A stretch of 64,000 nucleotides of DNA. It comes from Aquimarina sp. MMG016. GTDB taxonomy: Bacteria; Bacteroidota; Bacteroidia; Flavobacteriales; Flavobacteriaceae. A program made the position numbers and the translations under genes. Below are positions 9,362 to 19,298 of this stretch, in pieces. The stretch spans positions 1-64,000 of the forward strand of contig NZ_JAGJEA010000004.1 of the NCBI RefSeq assembly GCF_018100805.1, read 5' to 3'. The notes under the pieces were generated by a model. That model was not told the DNA's origin, searched no databases, and saw nothing but the letters and a program-made list of their open reading frames with translations. Within the stretch, counting starts at the first letter, position 1. Each line of letters begins with the position of its first letter.

Positions 9362-11566
9362 ATGACCGAAGCTGCTATAGAAAAAGAAAACAAACAAATT
9401 GCAAAGCAATACAAAGAATTGCTTCGTATTAGCTATCGAGATCTTAGTACTGAAGATAAAAAACTAATACGTCAAGCATTCGATATTGCGGTAGACGCCC
9501 ACAAAGACCAACGTCGTAAAAGTGGAGAAGCTTATATTTTCCACCCTATAGCAGTGGCCAAAATTGTAGCTAGCGAAATTGGATTAGATGCTACATCTAT
9601 TGCTGCTGCATTACTTCATGATGTAGTAGAAGACACAGAATACACTTTAGTAGACTTAGAACAAATGTTCGGAGAAACGGTTGCCAGAATTGTTGACGGT
9701 TTAACTAAAATTTCTTCTTTAAAAAAGGATAAAGATATTTCGCTTCAAGCAGAAAACTTCAGAAAAATGCTACTTACTCTTAATGATGATGTTCGCGTTA
9801 TTATCATTAAGATTGCAGATCGTCTGCACAATATGCAAACTATGGACGCAATGCGACCGGATAAACAAGTCAAAATTGCTTCGGAAACATTATATATTTA
9901 TGCTCCTTTAGCCCATAGAATTGGATTATACAACATAAAAACCGAGCTCGAAGATCTAGGTTTAAAATATACTGAACCCGAAGTATATAAAGATATACTG
10001 GAAAAAATTAATGAAAGTAAAGAAGAGCAGGACGCATATATCAAAAGGTTTTCTGATAAAATAAAAGAAGGGCTTGACAAAGAAGGTTTGAATTATGAAA
10101 TTCAAGGACGCCCGAAATCCATTTTTTCGATCCGACGAAAAATGGTGAAACAAAACATCACTTTTGATGAAGTATACGACAAGTTTGCTGTTAGAATTAT
10201 ATATAAATCTGATATCCCAAACGAAAAATTCATTGCCTGGAAAATTTATACAGTAGTTACAGATTTTTATCGACCTAACCCTACTCGATTAAGAGATTGG
10301 ATTACTCAACCAAAAACTACTGGTTATGAAGCACTACACATCACTGTTGTAGGACCGGACAGCCAATGGGTAGAAGTACAAATCCGGAGTGAGCGCATGC
10401 ACGAGATTGCCGAAAAAGGATATGCCGCTCATTATAAATATAAAAACAAAGAAGAAAAACAAGATCAAGGCTTAGATGGATGGCTAAATAAACTTCAAGA
10501 AGCATTGGAAAATTCAGAGTCTAATGCCGTAGATTTTGTAGAAGAATTTAAGCTTAACCTATACGCTAAAGAAATTTTTGTTTTTACTCCCGAAGGAGAT
10601 CTTAAATCATTACCTAAAGGCGCCACTGCTTTAGATTTTGGATTTAGTGTCCATACTGAAATTGGACTTAGAACCCGAGGAACCAGAGTAAATGGAAAAT
10701 TAGTCCCTCTTAGCCACGAACTTAAAAGTGGTGATCAGGTAGAAATTATTACTTCTTCTAAATCCAAACCCTCGTCCAGTTGGTTAGATTATGCTACAAC
10801 CGCAAGAGCAAGAGCTAGAATTAAATCTGCATTACGAGACGAAAAGAAACAAATCGCCGAAGACGGAAAAGCAATTCTAAAACGTAAGCTTCGTTCTCAG
10901 AAAATAACAATGAATGAGAAAGTAGTAAATGAGCTTGTACTATTTTTTAAACTAAAAACAAGTTTAGATCTTTTCTATCGTGTAGGAATCGGAACAATTG
11001 ATAATCATAAAATTAAAGATTTTGCTACAACTCGTAGTAATGTCTTTATGAACTTTATCAAAACCCGAATGCGTAGAAATAATGCTAAAGATGTAAACAA
11101 AGAAGAAATAACATCTAAGTATGACCTACTGGTTTTTGGCAAAGATTCCGAAAAACTAGAATACAAGCTTTCTAATTGTTGCAATCCAATTCCCGGTGAT
11201 GACGTTTTTGGATTTATTACAGTAAATGAAGGAATCAAAGTACATAAGAAGAATTGTCCTAATGCATTGCAATTACAAAGTAATTATGCATACCGTATAA
11301 TGCTTGCTAAATGGATTGATTCTAGTCAGGAAGAATTTAAAGCTGTTATTAAACTTAACGGTATTGATAATATTGGTGTCGTAAATGAGGTTACTCAAAT
11401 TATTTCCAACAATATGCATCTAGCCATGTACAACATGAATTTCGACACTAACGATGGTGTTTTTATAGGAAGAATTACTGTTGGTGTTAAAAACAAAGAC
11501 ATACTCAAAACCGTAATGAAAAATCTTTCCAAAATAAGTGGTATTGATAAAGTAGTCAGAGAATAA
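9362..11566 (+). CDS. rel: Bifunctional (p)ppGpp synthetase/hydrolase (RelA/SpoT family)
   Basis: Makes and degrades the alarmone (p)ppGpp. The 734 residues run HD hydrolase, synthetase, TGS, a Cys-containing zinc-finger-like region and ACT. Hydrolase motifs are intact: FHPIAVA, LLHDVVEDT and ADRLHNM. In the synthetase, RLRDWITQPKTTGYEALH has the basic RxKD-type charge pattern of bifunctional enzymes rather than the acidic pattern of synthetase-only RelA; VEVQIRS follows. TGS begins at IFVFTPEGDLK, CCNPIPGDD and KKNCPNA mark the Cys region, and ACT lies at the end. A Fur-family gene starts 30 bases downstream. Confidence 0.95.
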   Translation: MTEAAIEKENKQIAKQYKELLRISYRDLSTEDKKLIRQAFDIAVDAHKDQRRKSGEAYIFHPIAVAKIVASEIGLDATSIAAALLHDVVEDTEYTLVDLEQMFGETVARIVDGLTKISSLKKDKDISLQAENFRKMLLTLNDDVRVIIIKIADRLHNMQTMDAMRPDKQVKIASETLYIYAPLAHRIGLYNIKTELEDLGLKYTEPEVYKDILEKINESKEEQDAYIKRFSDKIKEGLDKEGLNYEIQGRPKSIFSIRRKMVKQNITFDEVYDKFAVRIIYKSDIPNEKFIAWKIYTVVTDFYRPNPTRLRDWITQPKTTGYEALHITVVGPDSQWVEVQIRSERMHEIAEKGYAAHYKYKNKEEKQDQGLDGWLNKLQEALENSESNAVDFVEEFKLNLYAKEIFVFTPEGDLKSLPKGATALDFGFSVHTEIGLRTRGTRVNGKLVPLSHELKSGDQVEIITSSKSKPSSSWLDYATTARARARIKSALRDEKKQIAEDGKAILKRKLRSQKITMNEKVVNELVLFFKLKTSLDLFYRVGIGTIDNHKIKDFATTRSNVFMNFIKTRMRRNNAKDVNKEEITSKYDLLVFGKDSEKLEYKLSNCCNPIPGDDVFGFITVNEGIKVHKKNCPNALQLQSNYAYRIMLAKWIDSSQEEFKAVIKLNGIDNIGVVNEVTQIISNNMHLAMYNMNFDTNDGVFIGRITVGVKNKDILKTVMKNLSKISGIDKVVRE

Positions 11567-11575
11567 AAAAACATG

Positions 11576-11583
11576 TAACTTTG
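11576..11583 (+). promoter_or_regulatory. -7 promoter box before the Fur-family gene
   Basis: TAACTTTG matches TAnnTTTG and lies 13 bases before the ATG at 11597, so the regulator and purA may have their own start site inside the rel transcript. A good -33 box is not evident. Confidence 0.35.
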
Positions 11584-11596
11584 CTTTTTTAAGCGT

Positions 11597-12064
11597 ATGA
11601 GTACTCGAGCAACCACACAGAATGATCAAAATATCGTTAAAAATGTGTTTACCAGCTTCTTAGAAGAAAATGGACACAGAAAAACACCTGAACGATATGC
11701 TATTCTCCAAGAAATTTATGAAAGTGATGAACATTTTGATATAGAATCATTATACATCAAAATGAAAAACAAAAACTATCGTGTTAGCCGAGCTACATTA
11801 TATAATACAATTGAACTTTTATTAGATTGCAAGCTTGTTAGAAAACATCAGTTTGGGCAAAGTCAGGCTCAGTATGAAAAATCATATTTTGACAGACAGC
11901 ATGACCACTTAATACTTACAGATTCTGGAGAAGTATTAGAATTTTGCGATCCAAGAATTCAATCCATAAAAAAAACAATAGAAGAAATTTTTGATGTAGA
12001 TATTACAAATCATTCATTATATTTCTACGGAACTAAAAAGAAACCAACTAATCACGACAACTAA
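11597..12064 (+). CDS. Fur-family transcriptional regulator
   Basis: A 155-residue metal-dependent regulator. The winged helix lies in residues 15-85, with [14 protein letters not shown] and the recognition helix region [15 protein letters not shown]. The dimerisation part has the metal-binding stretch [19 protein letters not shown]. The CxxC structural zinc motifs of classical Fur are not evident, so it could be Fur, PerR or Zur-like. Its stop codon overlaps the purA start by one base (TAATG), so the two are translationally coupled. Linking a metal or peroxide sensor to purine synthesis is unexplained. Confidence 0.88.
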   Translation: MSTRATTQNDQNIVKNVFTSFLEENGHRKTPERYAILQEIYESDEHFDIESLYIKMKNKNYRVSRATLYNTIELLLDCKLVRKHQFGQSQAQYEKSYFDRQHDHLILTDSGEVLEFCDPRIQSIKKTIEEIFDVDITNHSLYFYGTKKKPTNHDN

Positions 12065-13335
12065 TGGCAGTAAATTTATTGCTTGGTCTTCAATGGGGAG
12101 ACGAGGGTAAAGGAAAAATTGTAGACGTTCTTACAAAAGATTATGATATTATTGCACGATTTCAAGGAGGCCCCAATGCTGGGCACACACTAGAATTCGA
12201 TGGAATCAAACACGTATTACATACGATCCCAAGTGGTATTTTTCACGATAAAGCTATTAACTTGGTCGGAAACGGGGTTGTTATCGATCCTGTTATTTTC
12301 AAAAAAGAATTAGACAATCTGGATAAATTTAATTTAGACTATCGTTCTAAACTTTTAATTTCCAGAAAAGCACATTTAATACTTCCTACACATAGAATCC
12401 TGGATGCAGCATCAGAAGCTTCCAAAGGAAAGGCCAAAATAGGCTCTACCTTAAAAGGAATCGGTCCTACATACATGGATAAAACTGGCAGAAACGGTAT
12501 TCGTGTTGGTGACTTAGAATTAAGTGATTGGAAAGAGCGTTATCGTGCATTAGCCAATAAACACGAGGCGATGATCGACTTCTACGATGCTAAAATTGAA
12601 TATGACCTCGAAGAACTCGAAGTTGAATTCTTTGAAGCTGTAAAGTTATTAAAGACGCTTACTTTTATTGATAGCGAAGAATATCTACACCAAGCGCAAA
12701 AAGATGGAAAAACAATCCTGGCAGAAGGTGCACAAGGATCATTGTTAGATATAGATTTTGGAACATATCCTTTTGTAACTTCATCCAATACTACAGCTGC
12801 AGGAGCTTGTACTGGTTTAGGTATTGCTCCTAATAAAATCAAAGATGTATTTGGTATTTTCAAAGCGTACACAACTCGTGTGGGTAGTGGCCCCTTCCCT
12901 ACTGAATTATTTGATGAAGATGGAGAAACTATGGGTCGTGTAGGGAACGAATTTGGTGCTACAACAGGAAGAGCAAGAAGATGTGGATGGTTGGATCTTG
13001 TAGCTTTAAAATATGCAGTTCACGTAAATGGTGTAACACAACTAATGATGATGAAAGGTGATGTTCTTAGTGGTTTCAAAACACTAAAAGTATGTACTGC
13101 CTATAAATATAAAGGAGAAACTATCAATCATCTACCCTATAATGTCGAGCCCGAAAACGTGACTCCTATCTATACTGAGATGAAAGGTTGGTCAGAAGAT
13201 TTGACTAAAATGAATGATAAAGCACAGTTCCCGAAAGAATTGAATGAGTATATCGAATTCTTAGAAAAAGAACTTGAAACACCTATAACTATTGTTTCCG
13301 TAGGACCAGATAGAACGCAAACTATACATAGATAA
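12064..13335 (+). CDS. purA: Adenylosuccinate synthetase
   Basis: Joins IMP and aspartate using GTP to make adenylosuccinate, the first committed step to AMP. The 423-residue protein has the N-terminal GTP loop GLQWGDEGKGKIVDVL, the QGGPNAGHT segment, GIGPTYMDKTGRNGIR, and the C-terminal VSVGPDRTQTI. Its length and motifs are those of the normal bacterial enzyme. The start overlaps the Fur-family gene by one base, and an intrinsic terminator follows. Confidence 0.97.
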   Translation: MAVNLLLGLQWGDEGKGKIVDVLTKDYDIIARFQGGPNAGHTLEFDGIKHVLHTIPSGIFHDKAINLVGNGVVIDPVIFKKELDNLDKFNLDYRSKLLISRKAHLILPTHRILDAASEASKGKAKIGSTLKGIGPTYMDKTGRNGIRVGDLELSDWKERYRALANKHEAMIDFYDAKIEYDLEELEVEFFEAVKLLKTLTFIDSEEYLHQAQKDGKTILAEGAQGSLLDIDFGTYPFVTSSNTTAAGACTGLGIAPNKIKDVFGIFKAYTTRVGSGPFPTELFDEDGETMGRVGNEFGATTGRARRCGWLDLVALKYAVHVNGVTQLMMMKGDVLSGFKTLKVCTAYKYKGETINHLPYNVEPENVTPIYTEMKGWSEDLTKMNDKAQFPKELNEYIEFLEKELETPITIVSVGPDRTQTIHR

Positions 13336-13362
13336 CAAATAATATATCTGCAACAAAACCAA

Positions 13363-13399
13363 AATCCCCAAGTACTTATATTACTTGGGGATTCTTTTT
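13363..13399 (+). terminator. Terminator after purA
   Basis: A 12-bp perfect stem (13363-13374 with 13382-13393, GC core TCCCCAAG) with a 7-base loop is followed by a T-rich tract. Confidence 0.88.
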
Positions 13400-13432
13400 A
13401 TAAACATATACAATCATTAGGTACAATTTTCG

Positions 13433-13440
13433 TTATTTTG
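13433..13440 (+). promoter_or_regulatory. Probable -7 box of the OstA-like gene
   Basis: TTATTTTG is close to TAnnTTTG and just follows the purA terminator. It places transcription start near 13447, downstream of the TTG codon at 13438, which argues for the TTG at 13459 as the true start. Confidence 0.3.
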
Positions 13441-13458
13441 CGTACAAATCTGAGACAT

Positions 13459-15345
13459 TTGAAAAACACATATCTATATATCATTTTTATACTATTATTT
13501 TCCTCTGCTACATTAGCTCAGGAAAGTAAAAAAATCAAAGTTCAGTCGGACCGTACGATAAAAAATCAAGATCGTTTCCCTGGAGCTACTATACTTGCCA
13601 AGGTAAACAAACAAGTCTATATAGAACATGAAGGAATAGAAATCTGGTGTGACCAAGCAATTCATTATGGTGAGGATAAGTTTGTCAAAGCATTGGGGAA
13701 TGTGAAAATAAAACAAGGTGACACATTAACCATGACCAGTAAATATGCAGAATATAATGGTAATACTCAATTTGCTTACGCTCGGGATAATGTTTTTATG
13801 GAAACGACACAAAACACCTTAAGAACAGATACTTTATTCTTTGATCGAATTCGCCAGCAGGCTTATTATCGCAGTGGAGGAACGGTAAAAGATTCCACCA
13901 AGACAAACACGTTAACCAGTAAGATAGGTCGATATTTTATGGATAGAGGAATGTTTTCCTTCAATACTGACGTTAAAGTTGTAAACCCAGAAAACACTAT
14001 AGATTCTGATCGTCTCGATTATTATAAAGAAAATGGACATACGTATTTGTATGGACCTTCCACCGTTAAAGGAAAAGAAAGTACTTTATATTGCGAACGC
14101 GGTTTTTATGATACAGAGGTTAAAACAGGATATGCAATAAAAAATTCCAGAATTGATTATGATAATCGCACAGTCTTTGGAGATAGTATATTTTATAATA
14201 GTGCCATTCAATTTGCATCAGCAACAAATAATATTAAGGTCTTAGATACCGCCAATAGTAGTGTTATCACAGGTCATTATGCTGAAGTTTTTAAAGACAA
14301 AGATTCGGTTTTTATTACCAAAAGAGCTTTGGCAGCAACATTACAAGAAAAAGATTCTATCTACATCCATAGTGATACGTTAATGGTTACAGGTAAACCT
14401 GAAAAACGTATCATGCACGGTTTTTATGATGTAAGAATATATAAAAGTAATATGAGTGGAAAAAGTGATTCCATCAATGTTGATCAGACTACAGGACACA
14501 CTAAAATGATAGGCAGGCCTATTCTTTGGGCACAAAAAAACCAAATGACTGGTGATACTATCAAAATTATTTCTAATACCGAAACCGAAAAACTAGATTC
14601 TTTAGTAGTTTACCAAAATGCTTTTCTGGCTCAGGAAGACACTCTAAAAGCAGGATATAATCAGGTAAAAGGGCAAACGTTATATGGATTGTTTAAGGAT
14701 AATGAAATCTATAAAGTGGATATTGATAAAAACACAGAAACGATATTTTATCAACGTGAAAGCGAGGGAGAATTAAAACTTATCGGAATTAATAAAGTAC
14801 TATCAAGTAAAATCACCTTATTACTTAATGATAGAGAAATCGAAGATGTATACTACTATCAAAATGTAGATGGTGTACTATATCGTGAATCTGACCTGCC
14901 GGAAAATGCCCGAGAACTATCTGGGTTTAATTGGCGTGGAGATGAACGTATTAATAGCAAAGCTGACTTATTTAGAGGAGAAAATCCTCCAAAACTGACT
15001 AAAATAACAGGTATCCCTCTTCCAAAAGATGAAGCAGACTTCTTTGATGAAGAAACCATAAAACGATTAGAAGAAAACAAATCCGAAGGTTCACGACTTC
15101 TGGAACAAGAACTTAAAGATGCCGAACTCAGAGAAACAAATGAGGAGTTGGACTCTATTCCTAAGAAGAAAGAAATTATAAACGATCAGGTTAAGCAAAA
15201 AAAGAAATCCAATACCAAAAAAACTTCTTTTGTGGATCCTAATCTCAGCCGTTCTGCGCGAGAACGAGATAGTATTACGGTTACAACTTTAAAAAACACC
15301 AAGCTTAAACCTAAGGACAATACTAAAAGTATTTCAGACAATTAA
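13459..15345 (+). CDS. OstA-like (LptA/LptD N-domain) envelope protein
   Basis: Secreted protein with OstA/LptA-type repeats, the fold that carries lipopolysaccharide across the periplasm. From a TTG at 13459 the product is 628 residues and starts with a signal peptide (YLYIIFILLFSSATLAQ). An upstream in-frame TTG at 13438 falls inside the predicted promoter. The body has repeated LptA-like segments, for example GNVKIKQGDTLTMTSKYAEY and GNTQFAYARDNVFM. The last 120 residues are Lys/Glu-rich and likely disordered. Flavobacteria carry such a protein in addition to LptD; a role in LPS transport is inferred from the fold. The aminotransferase gene follows after 33 bases. Confidence 0.82.
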   Translation: MKNTYLYIIFILLFSSATLAQESKKIKVQSDRTIKNQDRFPGATILAKVNKQVYIEHEGIEIWCDQAIHYGEDKFVKALGNVKIKQGDTLTMTSKYAEYNGNTQFAYARDNVFMETTQNTLRTDTLFFDRIRQQAYYRSGGTVKDSTKTNTLTSKIGRYFMDRGMFSFNTDVKVVNPENTIDSDRLDYYKENGHTYLYGPSTVKGKESTLYCERGFYDTEVKTGYAIKNSRIDYDNRTVFGDSIFYNSAIQFASATNNIKVLDTANSSVITGHYAEVFKDKDSVFITKRALAATLQEKDSIYIHSDTLMVTGKPEKRIMHGFYDVRIYKSNMSGKSDSINVDQTTGHTKMIGRPILWAQKNQMTGDTIKIISNTETEKLDSLVVYQNAFLAQEDTLKAGYNQVKGQTLYGLFKDNEIYKVDIDKNTETIFYQRESEGELKLIGINKVLSSKITLLLNDREIEDVYYYQNVDGVLYRESDLPENARELSGFNWRGDERINSKADLFRGENPPKLTKITGIPLPKDEADFFDEETIKRLEENKSEGSRLLEQELKDAELRETNEELDSIPKKKEIINDQVKQKKKSNTKKTSFVDPNLSRSARERDSITVTTLKNTKLKPKDNTKSISDN

Positions 15346-15378
15346 TATATTCTTATATTACATTAATGACCAACTCTT

Positions 15379-16578
15379 TTGAAAGAAGATTTTTTCAAAT
15401 ATCAGGCACAGACTACGCCACATCCTTTAGCCATGGAAATCTCACATGCCGAAGGAAGTTACATCTTTGGATCAGACGGTAAAAAATACTTAGATTTTGT
15501 AGCTGGTGTCTCTGCTTGTAGCTTAGGTCATCGACACCCCAGAGTTATCAACGCTGTAAAAGATCAATTAGACAAGTATTTACACGTTATGGTTTATGGA
15601 GAATATATTCAGCAACCAGCTGTAGAACTCACTAAATTATTAGCGTCTCACCTCCCTGATCCTTTGGAAAAAACATATTTGACTAATTCAGGTACAGAAG
15701 CTATAGAAGGATCTATAAAATTGGCTCGTCGAGTAACCGGAAGGAGTCAAATTATCGCTGCTAAACTTGCATATCATGGTAATACTATGGGATCTATGAG
15801 TGTTATGGGATATGAAGAACGCAAACAAGCTTTCAGGCCTTTGATTCCGGATGTTAGTTTTATTTCCTTCAATAATACCGAAGACCTAAAACAAATTACC
15901 AAAAAAACAGCTGCTGTGATTTTGGAAACCATTCAAGGAGGTGCCGGATTCATAGAACCAAAAAACGATTACTTAAAAAAGGTTAGAGAACGTTGTAATC
16001 AAGTAGGCGCTATGCTAATTTTGGATGAAATCCAACCTGGGTTTGGCAGGACCGGTAAACTGTTTGGGTTTCAGAATTATGATATTGTTCCAGACATTGT
16101 GGCCATGGGTAAAGGTATGGGAGGAGGACTCCCCATTGGAGCCTTTACGGCCTCTACGGCATTGATGGATACATTACAAGACAATCCAAAACTAGGGCAC
16201 ATTACTACATTTGGAGGCAATCCTGTCATAGCATCTGCCGCTTTGGCAACCCTACAAGAAATTACTGAAAGTGACGTAATGGCAGAGACTCTAGAAAAAG
16301 AAAAACTTTTTAGATCATTACTAGTACACCCTTTGATTAAAGAAATCAGAGGATTAGGATTAATGTTAGCATTCACAACTCCCTCTCCAGAAATAACAAA
16401 TGAGCTAATTTTAAGGAGTCAAGATCAAGGTTTAATTCTTTTCTGGCTTCTATTTGAACCTACCGCAGTACGCATTACACCCCCTCTAACCATATCAGAA
16501 CAAGAGATTAGGGAAGGTTGTCGTATTATTCTTGATGTATTAGGCCAGATTAATGCAGACAGTAATTTTAAATCATAA
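15379..16578 (+). CDS. Class III PLP-dependent aminotransferase
   Basis: Fold-type I aminotransferase of 399 residues, related to acetylornithine, ornithine and 4-aminobutyrate aminotransferases. Visible motifs are LDFVAGVSACSLGHRHP near the N-terminus, YLTNSGTEAIEGSIKLAR for phosphate binding, LILDEIQPGFGRTG with the cofactor Asp, and AMGKGMGGGLPIG with the PLP lysine. The start is a TTG; the nearby ATG at 15366 is out of frame. The substrate cannot be fixed. It sits 33 bases after the OstA-like gene, probably in one transcript, without an obvious amino-acid pathway partner. Confidence 0.9.
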   Translation: MKEDFFKYQAQTTPHPLAMEISHAEGSYIFGSDGKKYLDFVAGVSACSLGHRHPRVINAVKDQLDKYLHVMVYGEYIQQPAVELTKLLASHLPDPLEKTYLTNSGTEAIEGSIKLARRVTGRSQIIAAKLAYHGNTMGSMSVMGYEERKQAFRPLIPDVSFISFNNTEDLKQITKKTAAVILETIQGGAGFIEPKNDYLKKVRERCNQVGAMLILDEIQPGFGRTGKLFGFQNYDIVPDIVAMGKGMGGGLPIGAFTASTALMDTLQDNPKLGHITTFGGNPVIASAALATLQEITESDVMAETLEKEKLFRSLLVHPLIKEIRGLGLMLAFTTPSPEITNELILRSQDQGLILFWLLFEPTAVRITPPLTISEQEIREGCRIILDVLGQINADSNFKS

Positions 16579-16906
16579 AACGAGGAAAATTCAGTAAAAA
16601 ACTGTATATTAGTGAGTAACAATTCTTCCCATTCACAAATTCGATAAAATATAGTGGCTTATAAAATATCAAAATGTTAATTTCTTCGTTATGAAGTGGT
16701 ACACATTTTGTTAATTAGTTTGTTAAAAACAATTGATTTCTAAAGTCTATTGATTCAATTTCATTTGTAATTTTAATACAGAGGAAATCAATAATGCTAT
16801 AATAAATTAAGTAAATGGAGTTTAATACTACTCTTACTTGTTGGGGAAAACAAAAGAAGTGTTTGCATTGTTTATATGATTTATTAAGCATCTATAATCA
16901 ACGTGT
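16579..16906. other. Intergenic region, 328 bases, no gene seen
   Basis: AT-rich DNA with stop codons in all frames and no clear hairpin terminator, tRNA or consensus promoter. It presumably holds the promoter for the TPR gene. Confidence 0.6.
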
Positions 16907-18298
16907 ATGAAATTTAACCACGAAGGAGAGGAAAACAATTTCTCAATTACTAGATATGAATCTATGTTGAGATCTAATGATGTTAAATTTTTTGATTCTG
17001 ATGAGTTTGAATCTATTATACATCATTATTTGGAAAACGGAAAGATAGCTAAGGCTAAAAAAGCTATTTCTTTAGGTCTTTCTCAGCACCCATCTTCTGT
17101 AAATCTAAAGCTTCTAGAAGTAGAAGTATTGGTTTTTGAGGATAGACTAGATAAGGCTGATAAGCTTTTAGCTCAGTTGCACGCCATTGAACCGGAAAAT
17201 GAAGAAGTATACATACAGAAAGCTAATATCCTATCTAAGCAGAATGAACACATAAAAGCCATTGAGCTTTTACATATGGCTTTGAATTACACTAATGATG
17301 AGGCAGATGTGTATTCTCTACTTGGGATGGAATATCTTTTTATGGATGATTTTGAAAATGCAAAAATCAACTTTATGAGATGTCTCGAAGCAGACGATCA
17401 AGATTATTCTGCATTATACAATATCATTTATTGCTTTGACTTCTTAGAACAACATGAAGAAGCTATTGAGTATCTGAATATGTTCTTGGATAAAAACCCA
17501 TATTGTGAGGTCGCCTGGCACCAGGTAGGTAAGCAATATTTTGATTTAAAAGAATACGAAAAGGCATTAGCTGCATTTGATTTTGCCATTATAAGTGACG
17601 AATATTTTATTGGAGCTTATCTAGAAAAAGGAAAGGTACTTGAAAAGCTGAAACGATACAATGAAGCTATAGAGAACTATCGAATTACACTAGAATTGGA
17701 TGACCCAACTTCTTTTGCTTTATTAAGAATAGGAAAATGTTTTGAGAAATTAGGTAGTGACGATTTAGCAATACAACATTATTCTAAAACGGTACACGAA
17801 GACCCACTTTTAGATAAAGGTTGGATAGCAATTACTGATTTTTATATGCGCAAACGTAATTATCAAAAAGCACTTTATTATACAAATAAAGCAATCAACA
17901 TTGATGGCGAAAATGTTTTATACTGGAAAAGATATGCGAAAATAAATAATCGATTGGCATTTTTTGAAGAAGCAGAACGTGGTTACAGAAAAGCATTAGA
18001 ATTAGGAAACTATGAATTAGAAACCTGGTTAAACCGCTCCGATATTCTTCGCTTTTTAGGAGAACCTGGCGCAGCAATCCAAAATTTATACCAAGCCATA
18101 GAGTTTTATCCCGAGAATGCCGAAATACAATATCGATTAGCTGGACTATTCTATGAAAAACAAGAATTACAAAAAGGAGAACACCATTTAAGAAAGGCGT
18201 TAGAATTTGATTATGAATACCATATTGTTTTAGAAGAGCTTTTTGAAAAAGTATTCAATCTTACTTTAGTTCAAAACATAATTTCAGAATACAAATAA
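16907..18298 (+). CDS. Tetratricopeptide repeat protein
   Basis: A 463-residue protein built almost wholly of TPR helices, about a dozen repeats from residue 40 onward. Examples are YSLLGMEYLFMDDFENAKIN, AWHQVGKQYFDLKEYEKAL and AYLEKGKVLEKLKRYNEAI. No signal peptide or membrane segment is seen, so a cytoplasmic scaffold is likely. Nothing indicates the partner. It precedes the DUF368 pair by 76 bases. Confidence 0.88.
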   Translation: MKFNHEGEENNFSITRYESMLRSNDVKFFDSDEFESIIHHYLENGKIAKAKKAISLGLSQHPSSVNLKLLEVEVLVFEDRLDKADKLLAQLHAIEPENEEVYIQKANILSKQNEHIKAIELLHMALNYTNDEADVYSLLGMEYLFMDDFENAKINFMRCLEADDQDYSALYNIIYCFDFLEQHEEAIEYLNMFLDKNPYCEVAWHQVGKQYFDLKEYEKALAAFDFAIISDEYFIGAYLEKGKVLEKLKRYNEAIENYRITLELDDPTSFALLRIGKCFEKLGSDDLAIQHYSKTVHEDPLLDKGWIAITDFYMRKRNYQKALYYTNKAINIDGENVLYWKRYAKINNRLAFFEEAERGYRKALELGNYELETWLNRSDILRFLGEPGAAIQNLYQAIEFYPENAEIQYRLAGLFYEKQELQKGEHHLRKALEFDYEYHIVLEELFEKVFNLTLVQNIISEYK

Positions 18299-18335
18299 TT
18301 TTAAAAAGAGAATGTTTTTTTTATATTAAGTTGTA

Positions 18336-18343
18336 TACATTTG
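18336..18343 (+). promoter_or_regulatory. -7 promoter box before the DUF368 pair
   Basis: TACATTTG matches TAnnTTTG, with a T-rich -33-like stretch about 17 bases upstream; the ATG at 18375 is 31 bases downstream. Confidence 0.4.
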
Positions 18344-18374
18344 TTTTGATTAAAAAATATCTAAAACATTAAGG

Positions 18375-19295
18375 ATGCAAAGAAGTCTTAAGGACTACCT
18401 CATAATTTCTGCAAAAGGATTAGCTATGGGAGCTGCAGATGTAGTTCCAGGAGTCTCAGGAGGAACAATAGCTTTTATTTCTGGTATATATGAAGAACTA
18501 ATAACTACTATTAGTAATATTGATTTATCGCTACTTAAAGTTTTAAAAAATGAAGGAATTCTTCCTTTTTGGAAAAAACTAAATGGCAGTTTTCTTCTTG
18601 CATTACTATTGGGGATAGTATTTAGCATATTTACAGTAATGAACCTCTCTCATTATCTATTAGAACATCATCCAGTACTAATCTGGTCATTCTTTTTTGG
18701 ATTAGTATTAGCAAGTATATTATTTGTGGGTAAACAAATAAAAAGATGGAGAGGTATAACTATTATTGCATTAACAGGATCGGCTATCCTTGCCTATTAT
18801 TTAACCACACTACCTCCTCTTAGTGATAATACAGGGTATTTATTTTTGTTTTTTTCAGGAGCCTTAGCCATATGCGCCATGATACTACCTGGTATTTCGG
18901 GAGCTTTTATTTTAGTTTTACTAGGTGCTTATGGAACTATTAGTGAAGCTGTACATAATTTTGACATAAAAAAAATTGCAACAGTTGGTTTAGGTGCAAT
19001 TATAGGTATATTATCTTTTTCCCGAATTCTAAAATGGTTATTCAAGAACTATGAAAATACTACTCTTGCATTGCTTACAGGATTTATTTTAGGGTCTTTA
19101 AATAAAATATGGCCTTGGAAAAATATTTTAGAAACCAAACAATTTGGAGACAAAATCGTTACTGTGAGTGAGGAGTCAATATTTCCGAATCAATTTGAAG
19201 GAGATCCACAAACACTAATCGCTATTGGATTAATGGTATTAGGTTTTATGACGATACTAATATTAGAGCGTCTTGCTGTAAAAAAAGAAAGTTAA
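18375..19295 (+). CDS. DUF368 membrane protein, candidate undecaprenyl-phosphate transporter (first copy)
   Basis: Polytopic inner-membrane protein of 306 residues. It carries the two related DUF368 signatures, one per half: AADVVPGVSGGTIAFISG near residue 20 and MILPGISGAFILVLLG near residue 175, each followed by hydrophobic helices. DUF368 proteins (PopT in Vibrio cholerae) have been shown to recycle undecaprenyl phosphate across the membrane, supplying the carrier for peptidoglycan and surface glycans. Assignment here is by family. A second, diverged copy begins 3 bases downstream, so the two may form a heteromer or differ in conditions of use. Confidence 0.88.
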   Translation: MQRSLKDYLIISAKGLAMGAADVVPGVSGGTIAFISGIYEELITTISNIDLSLLKVLKNEGILPFWKKLNGSFLLALLLGIVFSIFTVMNLSHYLLEHHPVLIWSFFFGLVLASILFVGKQIKRWRGITIIALTGSAILAYYLTTLPPLSDNTGYLFLFFSGALAICAMILPGISGAFILVLLGAYGTISEAVHNFDIKKIATVGLGAIIGILSFSRILKWLFKNYENTTLALLTGFILGSLNKIWPWKNILETKQFGDKIVTVSEESIFPNQFEGDPQTLIAIGLMVLGFMTILILERLAVKKES

Positions 19296-19298
19296 TAT

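Noticed and set aside
12582-12872. Minus-strand open frame of 96 codons inside purA
   Set aside because: It is a shadow of a highly conserved gene, with no start context or neighbour to support it.
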